DNA from: an uncultured Tidjanibacter sp.
Lineage (GTDB): Bacteria; Bacteroidota; Bacteroidia; Bacteroidales; Rikenellaceae
Direction of reading: 5' to 3'
Length of the DNA: 44,052 bases
NCBI GenBank assembly: GCA_947852905.1
Contig: CANTVF010000005.1
Coordinates: forward strand, 1 to 44,052
Under the pieces are notes generated by a model. The model made no database searches, was not told the origin of the DNA, and was given only the letters and a program-made list of their open reading frames with translations. A program made the position numbers and the translations under genes. Below, piece after piece: positions 8,613 to 17,135 of the stretch (positions are counted from its first letter, which is position 1; every line of letters starts with the position of its first letter).

Positions 8613-10361
8613 CTAACGGAAATATTTTCCGGTATATACGGCCTTGTTTCCTACGCCGTCTTTTACGGTCAATACTATGGTGTGCGTTTTTCCCGTTCCG
8701 CAGAGCGAGTCGTCGAAGTAGTGGTAGACGGTGCTGTGCGGAGTGTCGTGTTCGAGCATTACCCATTTACCGTCTACGGTCGCTGAAAACGAGGCTATGC
8801 CGGACAGATCGTCGGCTATCTTGAATCCGAGCCGCTGTTTGCCTGTCATGTCCTCGCCCAATTTGAACGATGCGCCTATAGTAGGGGATGTAGTATCGGC
8901 TGCCACGCACCACGTTCCGAATATGGAAGCTTTGCCGGTTACCGTGCCGTCGGTGTATTCTGCCGCCGATGCCGCAAGCCTGCCGCGGTCGTTGACGCGT
9001 GCTATGACAACCTTGTCCTGAAGTTCGGTCGGCACGTCTGCGCGGAACGATAATATTACGGGGTTTTGCAGGGGAACGTCGTCGCGGTGTACTTCGTAGA
9101 AATCCGAAAGTATGCGTGTACCCGCACTTTTGGTGACCTTGGGCGGGGGGCATAATTTCGATTGGGTGTAGAACAGCGATTCGTAAAGCGCGCCGGACGG
9201 TATGGTGACCTTCAGATTTTCCGTCGTGCGGGAGTAGTGCTTTTCGCAATCGACAGGCTCGGCTCCAGTAGGTATGGTTACGGTGCTCGATGCGAGTTCA
9301 GGGGCATACTCTGCGATGAACGACAGGACGGTCGTATTGCCGTTGTCGTCTTCGACTTCTATGCGTATGTCCGACCGACCGTCGGGATTCAAAATTCCGT
9401 TATCCTTTACGTTGCGATAGAACGGCATGGCGCCGTCGTTGAGGACCGCGAGTCGGAATACGTCGTTGGAAGTCGTGCGGTTCAATTTGTAGTCCGAAAG
9501 TATCTTGGCGTAATGGTTCTGGGCGAAAGTGAAGCCGTCCATCAGATATTCTATCCGGGGGACGCCGTCGACCGACAGTGTAATGCGGTATGTGGCCATG
9601 GAGCCGGAAACGCCGTCTTTGCGGTCCATGGTTTCCACTACGAAATACCCGCGGCCGGGGAGTTGCATGGGTGCCGGGAGCGAGTAGCTGCCGTCCTGAT
9701 TTGCGACCGTCGCGGCTTTGGCGGCCAGCGTATGTACAGGAACGCCGGAAAGAGTGTCTATGGTGTAATACCAGACGTTGAATATTTTGGGCGGAGTGTT
9801 GTCTACGACATCGTAATACCCGCGTGCGAGCACGTTGACCGTCTTTTCTCCGCCTTTTTCGCGTATTTCGAAGTGTAGGTGCGGACCGAACGAATTACCG
9901 CTGTTGCCCGACCAGCCTATCACCTCGCCGCGTTTTACCGGAAAGGTGTTGGCGTCGGGGAAAAGGTCTATGTCGTTGCGTTGCCTGCGGTAACGTTCTC
10001 GCCGGACGTATGCGTCTACCTCCGGGGTGAAACGGCTCAGGTGTCCGTAGACCGATATGCGTCCGTCGGGGTGGGCGACATATACGACATTTCCGTAACC
10101 GTAAGGTTTCACTCCGATACGGTATATATAGCCGTCCTCTATGGCTGTTATTTTCTTGCCTTCGACGCCGCCGGTGCGTATGTCCACGCCGGAATGGAAA
10201 CGGGTGCCGCGCAACTTGCCGAAGTTGGATGACGACTGAAGCGTGCCGATCACTATCGGTGAGCCGTATTCGGCCGCGTTTTGCGGGAAAGCCTCGATAC
10301 CTGCCGCCATGACAAGTGCGGCGATCAGCGATACGGTTTTATATGAATGTCTTGTTTTCAT
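8613..10361 (-). CDS. Secreted M23 (LytM-type) metallopeptidase
   Basis: A 582-residue protein that should cut peptide cross-bridges or stem peptides of peptidoglycan in the periplasm. The start at 10361 gives a signal peptide (MKTRHSYKT then SLIAALVMAAGIEAF); longer in-frame starts overlap recX in a different frame. The Zn-site motifs are present: HSGVD (His56, Asp60) and HLHFE (His161 and His163), with GHLS (His107) between. The M23 domain therefore spans about residues 35-170 and carries an Arg-rich insertion (RRERYRRQR) not needed for the core. The remaining ~400 residues look like beta-sandwich repeats; I do not recognise them. The gene follows prmC and recX on the same strand, 101 nt after recX, and may share their transcript. 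Confidence 0.88.
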   Translation of the reverse strand: MKTRHSYKTVSLIAALVMAAGIEAFPQNAAEYGSPIVIGTLQSSSNFGKLRGTRFHSGVDIRTGGVEGKKITAIEDGYIYRIGVKPYGYGNVVYVAHPDGRISVYGHLSRFTPEVDAYVRRERYRRQRNDIDLFPDANTFPVKRGEVIGWSGNSGNSFGPHLHFEIREKGGEKTVNVLARGYYDVVDNTPPKIFNVWYYTIDTLSGVPVHTLAAKAATVANQDGSYSLPAPMQLPGRGYFVVETMDRKDGVSGSMATYRITLSVDGVPRIEYLMDGFTFAQNHYAKILSDYKLNRTTSNDVFRLAVLNDGAMPFYRNVKDNGILNPDGRSDIRIEVEDDNGNTTVLSFIAEYAPELASSTVTIPTGAEPVDCEKHYSRTTENLKVTIPSGALYESLFYTQSKLCPPPKVTKSAGTRILSDFYEVHRDDVPLQNPVILSFRADVPTELQDKVVIARVNDRGRLAASAAEYTDGTVTGKASIFGTWCVAADTTSPTIGASFKLGEDMTGKQRLGFKIADDLSGIASFSATVDGKWVMLEHDTPHSTVYHYFDDSLCGTGKTHTIVLTVKDGVGNKAVYTGKYFR

Positions 10362-10462
10362 GTCGCAATATGTTTTTTGTCTTGTGGAGCGTTTACTTTG
10401 TAGCATAAATTCTTTCTCGACGTCATCTGTTTCGTGCGAACTGGGATGTGGGGGGAAGTCGT

Positions 10463-10984
10463 TCATTGGTCTGCCGTTTTTACCAGTCTTTCTGCCGTTT
10501 CCATGACCGCATCGTATTCGTAGCCTCGCGACAGTCCGAATCGTATGAGTTTGCTTTTGCGGTCGTACGGCGTATCGGCTTTTATGTTTTTCAGTTTTCG
10601 TGCCATGACTTCCTCCAGTTTTTCGTCGCATGAGGAGGCGTTCAATGCCGCTATGGCTCTTTCCGCCGTATCCCGCGCTATCCCTTTGTTGCGCAGTCCG
10701 GCGCGGATCTTGTAGATGCCCCAACCGGAAAACTCCGATTTTTCGCGGACGTAGGCTGCGGCGAATCGTTCGTCGTCTATGAATCCCGCGGCGGTGAGCC
10801 TGTCGAGTACCTTGCCCCGGTCGGCTTCCGGTACACCCCACCGTTGCATTAGACGCATGGCGTCGCCGCTGGAGCGTTCGGCGCGTGCGGCATACCGCAT
10901 TAACGCTGCGACGGCCTGTTCGGCCGTTTTGGTTTTGGGTACGGAAGGCTTCTCCGTGTCCGTTATTCCGCTCTTTTTATACAT
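10463..10984 (-). CDS. recX: RecX-family regulator of RecA
   Basis: A 173-residue protein with the three-helix repeats of RecX: AEQAVAALMRYAARAERS, then LDRLTAAGFIDDERFAAAYV, then IYKIRAGLRNKGI with DTAERAIAAL. RecX proteins bind RecA filaments and inhibit or modulate recombinase and coprotease activity. The C-terminus (RKSKLIRFGLSRGYEYDAV) matches the last RecX repeat. The ATG at 10984 lies inside the end of prmC, a 22-nt overlap in a different frame, so the two genes are probably translationally coupled. The N-terminal ~20 residues are charged and probably disordered. recA is not in the window. Confidence 0.88.
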   Translation of the reverse strand: MYKKSGITDTEKPSVPKTKTAEQAVAALMRYAARAERSSGDAMRLMQRWGVPEADRGKVLDRLTAAGFIDDERFAAAYVREKSEFSGWGIYKIRAGLRNKGIARDTAERAIAALNASSCDEKLEEVMARKLKNIKADTPYDRKSKLIRFGLSRGYEYDAVMETAERLVKTADQ

Positions 10985-11835
10985 TTCACCATGCGTGGTT
11001 TGTCGTTAATATCATTCCTGCATTCTATTCCGACGAATCCTGCGGCGAGCAATTCGTCGCATACCTGCCGGGAGAGACTTTCATGAATCTCGAAATACAG
11101 TCTTCCGCCGGGCGAGAGTATTTCGGCAGCCTTGAGGGCTATTTCGCGGTAAAACAGTACCGGATCGTCGTCTGGAACGAATAATGCGCACGACGGTTCG
11201 TAGTACGTGACATTGCGCCGCATGGACCGTCGCTCCGATTCCGGAATGTATGGCGGATTGGATACCGCTATGTCGTATGTATTTCCCGGCAAGGCTTTCA
11301 TGAAGATGTCCTGCGGGGCGAGTACGTCGACACATGCGAATCTTACCGTCGCTGCCGACCGTCGCGCATTGTCGGCTGCTATGTCTATCGCACGCTGCGA
11401 TATGTCTATCGCGTCTATCCGTGCTGCGGGCAAAAAACGCGCCAGCGCTATGGCTATTGCACCGCTACCGGTGCCGATGTCGAGTATTCGCAAGTTATCG
11501 CCGCCTGTGCAATCTTCGGCGATCCATTGTACGAGCTCTTCGGTTTCGGGGCGCGGTATGAGCACCCCCTCGGCTACACGGAGTGTCAGACCACAGAACT
11601 CCGCTTCGCCGAGAACGTATTGCAGCGGTTTTTCGGCGGTCAGTTCGCGGCATATCCCGTCGAACAGTTCAGAATCGAATCCGGCGACCGTGGCGTCCGG
11701 ATCGGCTATTGCCTGCGAGCGTGTGAACCCGAAAAACTTTTCGGCGACGGCGAACGCTATAGCGAGCGTTTCGCGTTCGTCGTATATGCCGGCTAAAAGC
11801 CGCCTTATTCGGTCTGTAAGTTCTCGTCTGGTCAT
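10963..11835 (-). CDS. prmC: Peptide chain release factor N5-glutamine methyltransferase
   Basis: A 290-residue protein that methylates the Gln of the GGQ loop in release factors RF1 and RF2, using S-adenosylmethionine. The N-terminal helical domain is followed by LQYVLGEAEFCGL and the AdoMet site LDIGTGSGAIAIA (about residues 118-130). The family signature NPPYIP starts at Asn193 and holds the target glutamine. The ATG at 11835 gives the normal family length; 17 in-frame residues upstream (to 11886) overlap the promoter and are unlikely to be translated. It leads the prmC-recX pair and perhaps also the M23 gene. Confidence 0.92.
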   Translation of the reverse strand: MTRRELTDRIRRLLAGIYDERETLAIAFAVAEKFFGFTRSQAIADPDATVAGFDSELFDGICRELTAEKPLQYVLGEAEFCGLTLRVAEGVLIPRPETEELVQWIAEDCTGGDNLRILDIGTGSGAIAIALARFLPAARIDAIDISQRAIDIAADNARRSAATVRFACVDVLAPQDIFMKALPGNTYDIAVSNPPYIPESERRSMRRNVTYYEPSCALFVPDDDPVLFYREIALKAAEILSPGGRLYFEIHESLSRQVCDELLAAGFVGIECRNDINDKPRMVKCIKRAE

Positions 11836-11843
11836 AACTATTG

Positions 11844-11875
11844 CAAAGGTATCCAAACAGTCTCGAAAATACAAC
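11844..11875 (-). promoter_or_regulatory. Promoter of prmC, very close to the start codon
   Basis: Minus-strand TACCTTTG (11844-11851) fits TAnnTTTG exactly. A GTTG at 11872-11875, 20 nt upstream, can serve as the -33 box. The -7 box ends only 8 nt before the prmC ATG, which implies a leaderless or nearly leaderless mRNA. Confidence 0.65.
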
Positions 11876-12141
11876 GTCCGCAGCATTAGGTATGTCGTTT
11901 AATTCCCTGTGGATTGTTGAGGGCTTTGCAGCATGTGCCGAATTTTACGCGGTTTTGCGCGATGCGCTTTTTTACTGGTATAGGATTTCGTATATTGCGG
12001 TGTTGAAAACGCGCTTTCGGCCGGGTGTGCACGGTAGAGGACGCCGTTTCGTTGCGGTGGTTATACCGATTTGTGCATGGGCGGATTGAGTATACGTTAC
12101 GGCGCGTTGGAATGAATTTATCGTAGAATATTGAACGTATT
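11876..12141. other. Intergenic region between prmC and the plus-strand genes
   Basis: About 300 nt lie between the prmC start and the next plus-strand start; this part holds no credible coding frame and no clear plus-strand promoter box. Confidence 0.4.
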
Positions 12142-12345
12142 ATGTCTCGTCAACTGACATCGGAAGAACGGAAAATAATTGAGCGTACCGAGCGCGAGGG
12201 TGCGGAGCTGGCCGCGGAGGAGAGTGCCGACGGCAAGATAGTTTGGCGTCGCCGGATATGGGGAGTCGTGATTTTTGCGGTCGTGTTCCTATTGTTCGCT
12301 CTCGTGTCGTTCGCTGTATTCAGCGCTTTCGGCGATCTGAACTGA
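12142..12345 (+). CDS. Small single-pass membrane protein, unknown function
   Basis: A 67-residue frame starting at ATG 12142. The first ~35 residues are highly charged (TSEERKIIERTEREGAELAA). They are followed by WRRRIWG and one transmembrane helix, VVIFAVVFLLFALVSFAVF, ending about 6 residues before the C-terminus. The Arg cluster before the helix predicts the charged N-terminus stays in the cytoplasm. I do not recognise a family. It stands alone between the divergent prmC and the downstream pseudouridine synthase, 138 nt from the latter. Composition and organised charge/hydrophobic pattern favour a real gene, but no promoter box is obvious. Confidence 0.5.
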   Translation: MSRQLTSEERKIIERTEREGAELAAEESADGKIVWRRRIWGVVIFAVVFLLFALVSFAVFSAFGDLN

Positions 12346-12452
12346 TCGATGACGCGTGATGTGAATCGCGTATGGACAGTCGGATTGTAGGGGATATGCG
12401 GTTTGAGTGGGATTAAAAACGGAACTTAGGCCGTATAGTCGGTAAAAAGGAG

Positions 12453-12460
12453 TATATTTG
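12453..12460 (+). promoter_or_regulatory. -7 box for the pseudouridine synthase gene
   Basis: TATATTTG is a perfect TAnnTTTG match, 23 nt before the ATG at 12484. No clear -33 TTTG is seen at the expected distance. Confidence 0.6.
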
Positions 12461-12483
12461 TTGGATAATATATGTTTTAAATA

Positions 12484-14067
12484 ATGAAAGATTTATCATT
12501 CAATGACAACCGTCCCGATCGGGAAGATTCGGACGGAGAGGGCGGGCGTCGTCCCGCTTATGCGTCCTTTGTCAAGGACAAGCGTTATCGTAACGATTAT
12601 GGTCGCAGCGATTCCGGAAATGGTTCCGGACAGCGTACGACCGATGGAAACGAATACCGTCGTCCGCGTAGGGAAGGCGGGGACGGGGGATACCGCAGAT
12701 ATGAAAACCGCAGTACGGAACGCAGGGACGATTATCGTCGTGATGGCGGTACGGACGGCAACCGGTACGGCGACAGGAATATCCGTCGTGAGCGCAACGA
12801 TTACGAGCACAAGACGTATGACCGAAATACCGGCGGCGAAGAAAACAGACGCCGTTCGTTCAATCCCAATTTCGATTCTTCCAACCGTTTGATAGACCGT
12901 AATAACGGCGAGTACAGGGAGCGTACGCACGATAGGGAACGAAATGAATACGTGGGGGATCGTCCGCGTTACGGCGAAGGCGGTTACCGCAAGCGCAACG
13001 ATTCCGAAAACCGTGACAGAACCGGTTACGACCGTAATGCGGAAAGGCGCGGAGATTATCCGCAACAGCGGAGATATAATAACGGCGGCGATTCTTATGC
13101 GAGAAAATACCAGTCGCGCCCGGCTTATGACAGAAAGCGTTCGGATGATATGTCGGAAGATAGGACGGAGGAACGTCCGTCGAGGAATTATTCGCAGGAG
13201 CGCGCGGGCCGCGGTTACGGCGGCAAGAGGTACGACCGCAGGGACGGGCAACAGGGCGCGGGCAGGCAGCAGTATCGTAACGGTAACCGTCCGAACCGTA
13301 CCCCGAAGTACGATTCGGAACATTATCCGACTTTCCCGGCTCCCGTCGTAGAGGACAAGATACGTTTGAACAGATATATAGCCATGTCGGGCATATGTTC
13401 GCGCCGCGAGGCCGACGAGTTCATACAGTCCGGAATCGTGACGGTGAACGGCATGACCGTAACGGAACTCGGTGCCAAGGTTTCCCAGAACGACGAGATA
13501 CGTTTCAACGGCAATGTTATAAAGAACGAGCAGAAGGTGTATATCGTCATGAACAAACCGAAAGGTTTCGTTACCTCGGTCGAGGATCCGCATGCGGAGA
13601 AAACCGTTATGGAGTTGCTTAAGAACGGTTGTCGCGAGCGGGTCTATCCTGTGGGGCGTCTCGACAAGAACAGTCTCGGAGTGCTGCTCATAACCAATGA
13701 CGGCGATCTGGCCAAGAAATTGACGCATCCCTCTTACGAGAAGAAGAAGGTGTATCAGGTGACGTTGGACAAGCCGCTGACGCGAGCCGACATGGATTCG
13801 CTGGTTGAGGGCTTCGAGCTCGAGGACGGCGAGATACATGCCGACGAGGTCAGCTATGTGAACGAGAAGAAAAACGAGGTCGGTGTGGAGATCCACTCAG
13901 GCCGCAACCGTATCGTGCGTCGCATGTTCGAGCATCTGGGATACCGTGTTACGAAACTAGACAGGGTCTATTTCGCAGGCCTTACCAAACAGAAACTCAA
14001 ACGGGGCGAGTGGCGTTTCCTGACTCCGCGCGAGGTGTCGGCGTTGCTTTCGGGGCGGTACGAATAA
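12484..14067 (+). CDS. rluB: RluB/RsuA-type rRNA pseudouridine synthase with long disordered N-terminus
   Basis: A 527-residue protein. The C-terminal ~235 residues form a complete S4-plus-synthase enzyme that converts a uridine in rRNA to pseudouridine. The S4 RNA-binding domain starts near residue 292 (IRLNRYIAMSGICSRREADE). The catalytic motif GRLDKNSLG has its Asp at about residue 394. It is followed by KKVYQVTLD and the family pattern EIHSGRNRIVRRMFEHLGY. The first ~290 residues are low-complexity, dominated by Arg, Gly, Asp, Asn and Tyr in short repeats such as YRR, RDGG and YDRN. Such a tail is probably unstructured and RNA-binding; Bacteroidota versions often carry one, though seldom this long. 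I favour RluB over RluE/RluF from the S4 domain and motif spacing, but the exact target uridine is not provable here. Confidence 0.88.
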   Translation: MKDLSFNDNRPDREDSDGEGGRRPAYASFVKDKRYRNDYGRSDSGNGSGQRTTDGNEYRRPRREGGDGGYRRYENRSTERRDDYRRDGGTDGNRYGDRNIRRERNDYEHKTYDRNTGGEENRRRSFNPNFDSSNRLIDRNNGEYRERTHDRERNEYVGDRPRYGEGGYRKRNDSENRDRTGYDRNAERRGDYPQQRRYNNGGDSYARKYQSRPAYDRKRSDDMSEDRTEERPSRNYSQERAGRGYGGKRYDRRDGQQGAGRQQYRNGNRPNRTPKYDSEHYPTFPAPVVEDKIRLNRYIAMSGICSRREADEFIQSGIVTVNGMTVTELGAKVSQNDEIRFNGNVIKNEQKVYIVMNKPKGFVTSVEDPHAEKTVMELLKNGCRERVYPVGRLDKNSLGVLLITNDGDLAKKLTHPSYEKKKVYQVTLDKPLTRADMDSLVEGFELEDGEIHADEVSYVNEKKNEVGVEIHSGRNRIVRRMFEHLGYRVTKLDRVYFAGLTKQKLKRGEWRFLTPREVSALLSGRYE

Positions 14068-14123
14068 GACGGTCTTTTCTGCCGGTATATAACGTCCGGT
14101 TTTAGGAGGCATATTTATATGTT

Positions 14124-14160
14124 CGGGGGTTGCATTGATTATGCAACCCCCGATTTTTTT
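14124..14160 (+). terminator. Rho-independent terminator after the pseudouridine synthase gene
   Basis: Perfect 12-bp stem CGGGGGTTGCAT (14124-14135) and ATGCAACCCCCG (14141-14152), followed by seven T's at 14154-14160. It separates this gene from the convergent patatin gene. Confidence 0.92.
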
Positions 14161-14212
14161 GTTGATCGGCAAACGGCTTTGCGGACTGCCTGTGAAAATC
14201 GGCTTATCTGTG

Positions 14213-16558
14213 TCAGAAGTCTTTGCCGAGACTGAAATATATTCCGAACGATCGGTCTACGTTGGATATGTCGAATTGCAGACTTATAGGGCCTATCGGG
14301 GAATTGTAGGCATATTTGAGCGCAAAGCCGAGCATATCGTGCCGGTCGGTGAACATTTTGAAGAAGTTGTCGTTTTGTATGCCGTAATTCACTTTGAACG
14401 AAATGAAGTGGCGGACGAAGAGTCTCATGCGGGCTTCCAATCCGACGATGAATACCGAACGGTCTACCGTTTCGAGATGCTTGATTCCGACGAACGGTAT
14501 CTGCTGGTCCATGAATCTTCCGGCAAGATCGCCGCCGACATAGTTGTAATATGAATACGCCACTTCGTTGCCGATCAGCGTGCGGCCGTATACGGACGGC
14601 ATTATGGTAAATCTGTCTGTCAGAGATATGGCATTGCGGAAACCGTATTCCACGGAGAGAAACGGCGAACCGTTGTTGTAGCCGTAACCGTTGTCGGTGT
14701 GCAGTGCTATTTTCGCGCTCGACAGGACACCGCGCGTTGGAAAGTAGTGATCGTTGAGCGTTTCCAGATAACCGGTGACGTAATAGTTGACGAAACCTTC
14801 GGGTTTCACAGCGATGCGGTCGTCGTCGGAAGCGAAGAGGAACGAGCTGTAGTTGAAATGTTCGTAACTGATGCCTATCTGAGGGTTGAACTTGACGGGG
14901 TTGGCGAGCGTGAAGAACAGATTTACGCGGTTTTGTCCGAATGTCACGTTATTGACCTTCTCGCCGTTTTTGTATAGTCTGTAGTTGTTGCTTTTGAACA
15001 TGTACGACAATCCCAGTCGTCCCTTGAGTATATTGCTGGTGTTGAGATCGAGTTTTACGTACGGGTTGTCGTTGAGGCGCACGCTGAGACCTATGCGGGG
15101 GCCTTGCAGACCGCGTAACGAAAGGGTGGTGTTGAGCATGATGCTGGCCATTTGTTCCGTGTCGAATCTGAATCCGGCGTTCACTACCGCCTGCTGCTTT
15201 TCGTCAACCGATATGGTCAGCGTATGCGGCATGGTACTTTCGAGCGAATAGGTGACATATGAGAAGGCGCCCGATCCTCGCAGTTTGGCTATCGCGTCGT
15301 TGAGTTGACGTACCGTTATCGTGCTGTTCTCCTTGATGCCTAACGTCGGCCGGATGAAAGTCTCCTCGTTGCGCGTGAGGCCGACGAACTTGATATTCCC
15401 TATACGTATGGATGTATTGGTATTGTCCGGCACTTCCGGGCGCACGTACATGTAGTCGCTGTCGGGATATATTCGCTCACGCAGGGCGAGTATCTTTTCA
15501 CGGTTGTCGTCGGCGCATCGTTGCCCGCGGATGAGCAGGCTGTCCACGGCTTCGGACGAGAAACTGCTCGATGTGTACGGTTTGAGATAAGGTTTCAGAT
15601 ACAGATCGACGTGTTTGAGGTTTTCGGCATATTGTTGTCTGCCGAGTATCGTGGTTATCTGGTCTATCAGCCCCATCAGCGACGACAGACCTTCCTGATC
15701 GTGCAGTCCCGTGGCGAGGTCTACTCCGATGACTATGTCGGCGCCCATGTCGCGTACCACGTCTACCGGAAAGTTATTGTATATGCCGCCGTCCACCAAT
15801 ACCATGCTGTCGCGGAGTACGGGCTCGAAAGCTCCCGGGATAGACATGCTCGCCCGTATGGCCAGAGGAAGGTTGCCGGAACGGTAGACTACTTCCTGTG
15901 CTTTGACCATATCGTAGGCTACACAAGCGAATGGTATAGGAAGCGAGTCGAAGTCGAGATTATCATCGTGATAGCCTATGGTCAGCTCATTGAGCAGGTT
16001 GAGTACGTTCTGTCCGGCGAGTACTCCAGACGGTATGGAGAATTTCTTGTTCAGTGCGAACGGTACGGAAAGCAGGTAGGTGTCGGATATCTCCTTCTGC
16101 GACAGGAGCTGGTCTTTTCTGGCTACGTGGTCGCTAAGGAGTGCGAGCCAGTCCTGATGCGTGACGAGCGAGTCGAGTTCCTGCGGCGTGTAGCCTATCG
16201 AGTATAAGCCGCCTATTATGGCGCCCATACTCGTCCCGGCTATGTAATCTATAGGTATTCCGGCATCTTCTATGGCCTCTATGATGCGTATGTGTGCGAT
16301 GCCTTTGGCACCGCCGCCGCTGAGTACCAGTCCTACTTTCGGCCTGTCGCGATTAGGGTCGTCGGCCGTCGTTTCCGAAGGCAGCGACACGATTATGCGC
16401 GATCCGTCTATATCGTATTCGTATACGGGTTCATCTTTGCTTCCTTTAGGGGCGGGAGGAGCGTCGTTTACGGAAGCGACCGATACGGCTTGACATGAAG
16501 CCAGCGTTGCAAGCGTTAGGACGAGTATTTTCAAAAACTGTGTTCTGGTAGAGGCCAT
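14213..16558 (-). CDS. Patatin-like phospholipase fused to an outer-membrane beta-barrel
   Basis: A 781-residue exported protein. A signal peptide covers about residues 1-25 (LKILVLTLATLASCQAV). The patatin domain holds all catalytic elements: the oxyanion motif GGGAKG at 81-86, the nucleophile GTSMG with Ser110, and the dyad DGG with Asp256. It should hydrolyse phospholipid acyl esters. A POTRA-like stretch near residues 385-460 (IGNIKFVGLTRNEETFI) leads to a barrel of about 320 residues with alternating hydrophobic strands. It ends in Phe, as expected for a BAM-recognised C-terminal strand. This patatin-POTRA-barrel order is that of PlpD-like type Vd autotransporters. The gene is monocistronic and convergent with the pseudouridine synthase gene. 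Confidence 0.9.
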   Translation of the reverse strand: MASTRTQFLKILVLTLATLASCQAVSVASVNDAPPAPKGSKDEPVYEYDIDGSRIIVSLPSETTADDPNRDRPKVGLVLSGGGAKGIAHIRIIEAIEDAGIPIDYIAGTSMGAIIGGLYSIGYTPQELDSLVTHQDWLALLSDHVARKDQLLSQKEISDTYLLSVPFALNKKFSIPSGVLAGQNVLNLLNELTIGYHDDNLDFDSLPIPFACVAYDMVKAQEVVYRSGNLPLAIRASMSIPGAFEPVLRDSMVLVDGGIYNNFPVDVVRDMGADIVIGVDLATGLHDQEGLSSLMGLIDQITTILGRQQYAENLKHVDLYLKPYLKPYTSSSFSSEAVDSLLIRGQRCADDNREKILALRERIYPDSDYMYVRPEVPDNTNTSIRIGNIKFVGLTRNEETFIRPTLGIKENSTITVRQLNDAIAKLRGSGAFSYVTYSLESTMPHTLTISVDEKQQAVVNAGFRFDTEQMASIMLNTTLSLRGLQGPRIGLSVRLNDNPYVKLDLNTSNILKGRLGLSYMFKSNNYRLYKNGEKVNNVTFGQNRVNLFFTLANPVKFNPQIGISYEHFNYSSFLFASDDDRIAVKPEGFVNYYVTGYLETLNDHYFPTRGVLSSAKIALHTDNGYGYNNGSPFLSVEYGFRNAISLTDRFTIMPSVYGRTLIGNEVAYSYYNYVGGDLAGRFMDQQIPFVGIKHLETVDRSVFIVGLEARMRLFVRHFISFKVNYGIQNDNFFKMFTDRHDMLGFALKYAYNSPIGPISLQFDISNVDRSFGIYFSLGKDF

Positions 16559-16677
16559 TCCTTGTTCAGTACGGTATATATTTTATTATTAGTATGTTTC
16601 GCGTTTTGCCGCTATAACGTAAAGCGCGTGCCGGAGCTTTTCTCTACGACCGTTTGTTACGGCATGTATACCGGTAG

Positions 16678-16709
16678 CAAAGTTACCCCGTAAAGACGGC
16701 GTTTGCAAA
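16678..16709 (-). promoter_or_regulatory. Promoter of the patatin-barrel gene
   Basis: Minus-strand TAACTTTG (16678-16685) matches TAnnTTTG; TTTG (16706-16709) lies 20 nt upstream as the -33 box. The transcript would have a 5' leader of roughly 110 nt. Confidence 0.8.
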
Positions 16710-17048
16710 TGCGGGACGGTTACTGCAACTTCTTTGTCTTTATTATTTCCGCATTCGTCTGCGAGCGGTTGTGCCGGCCGTGTTTATCTTTCATTATAAG
16801 ATGCGTCAGGCATGCGTTTTATTGCATCGTCGTGAAGAAAAAATGTAATTTTTACATTCCTGTGCCGTACACCCGTATCTGTAGGGTGAAAATAAGTTTG
16901 TCCTATAGGGTATGTTTACATTAAATATGTCTGGTTGTCACGCTATTGTAGTGCCCTTTGCGGAACGGTTAGCTATTTTCGTGCCAGAAGTGTAGTTTCG
17001 TAGTCAGTGCGATGAAAATGTTTTGTCCGAAATAGTGATGTGTGAGCA

Positions 17049-17079
17049 TTTCCGGGTAAGGATATTTTGCATATCTTTG
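17049..17079 (+). promoter_or_regulatory. Promoter of the rfbA gene cluster
   Basis: TATCTTTG (17072-17079) matches TAnnTTTG; TTTC (17049-17052) lies 19 nt upstream as a near-consensus -33 box. It is 56 nt before the rfbA start. Confidence 0.7.
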
Positions 17080-17135
17080 TGTATATCCGAAGTCTGCGAA
17101 AAGTATGGCGGATGCGGAATGACGAAATCCGATAG

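Larger units (their letters stand above)
16559..17135. other. Divergent intergenic region between the patatin gene and rfbA
   Basis: 577 nt without a credible gene. It holds the minus-strand promoter of the patatin gene (16678-16709) and the plus-strand promoter of rfbA (17049-17079). The ~340 nt between them contains no feature I can name. Confidence 0.6.

Noticed and set aside
12496-13896. 466-residue minus-strand open frame opposite the pseudouridine synthase
   Set aside because: It is antisense to a clear enzyme and arises from the Arg/Asp/Tyr codon bias of the low-complexity tail; no start region or family features.
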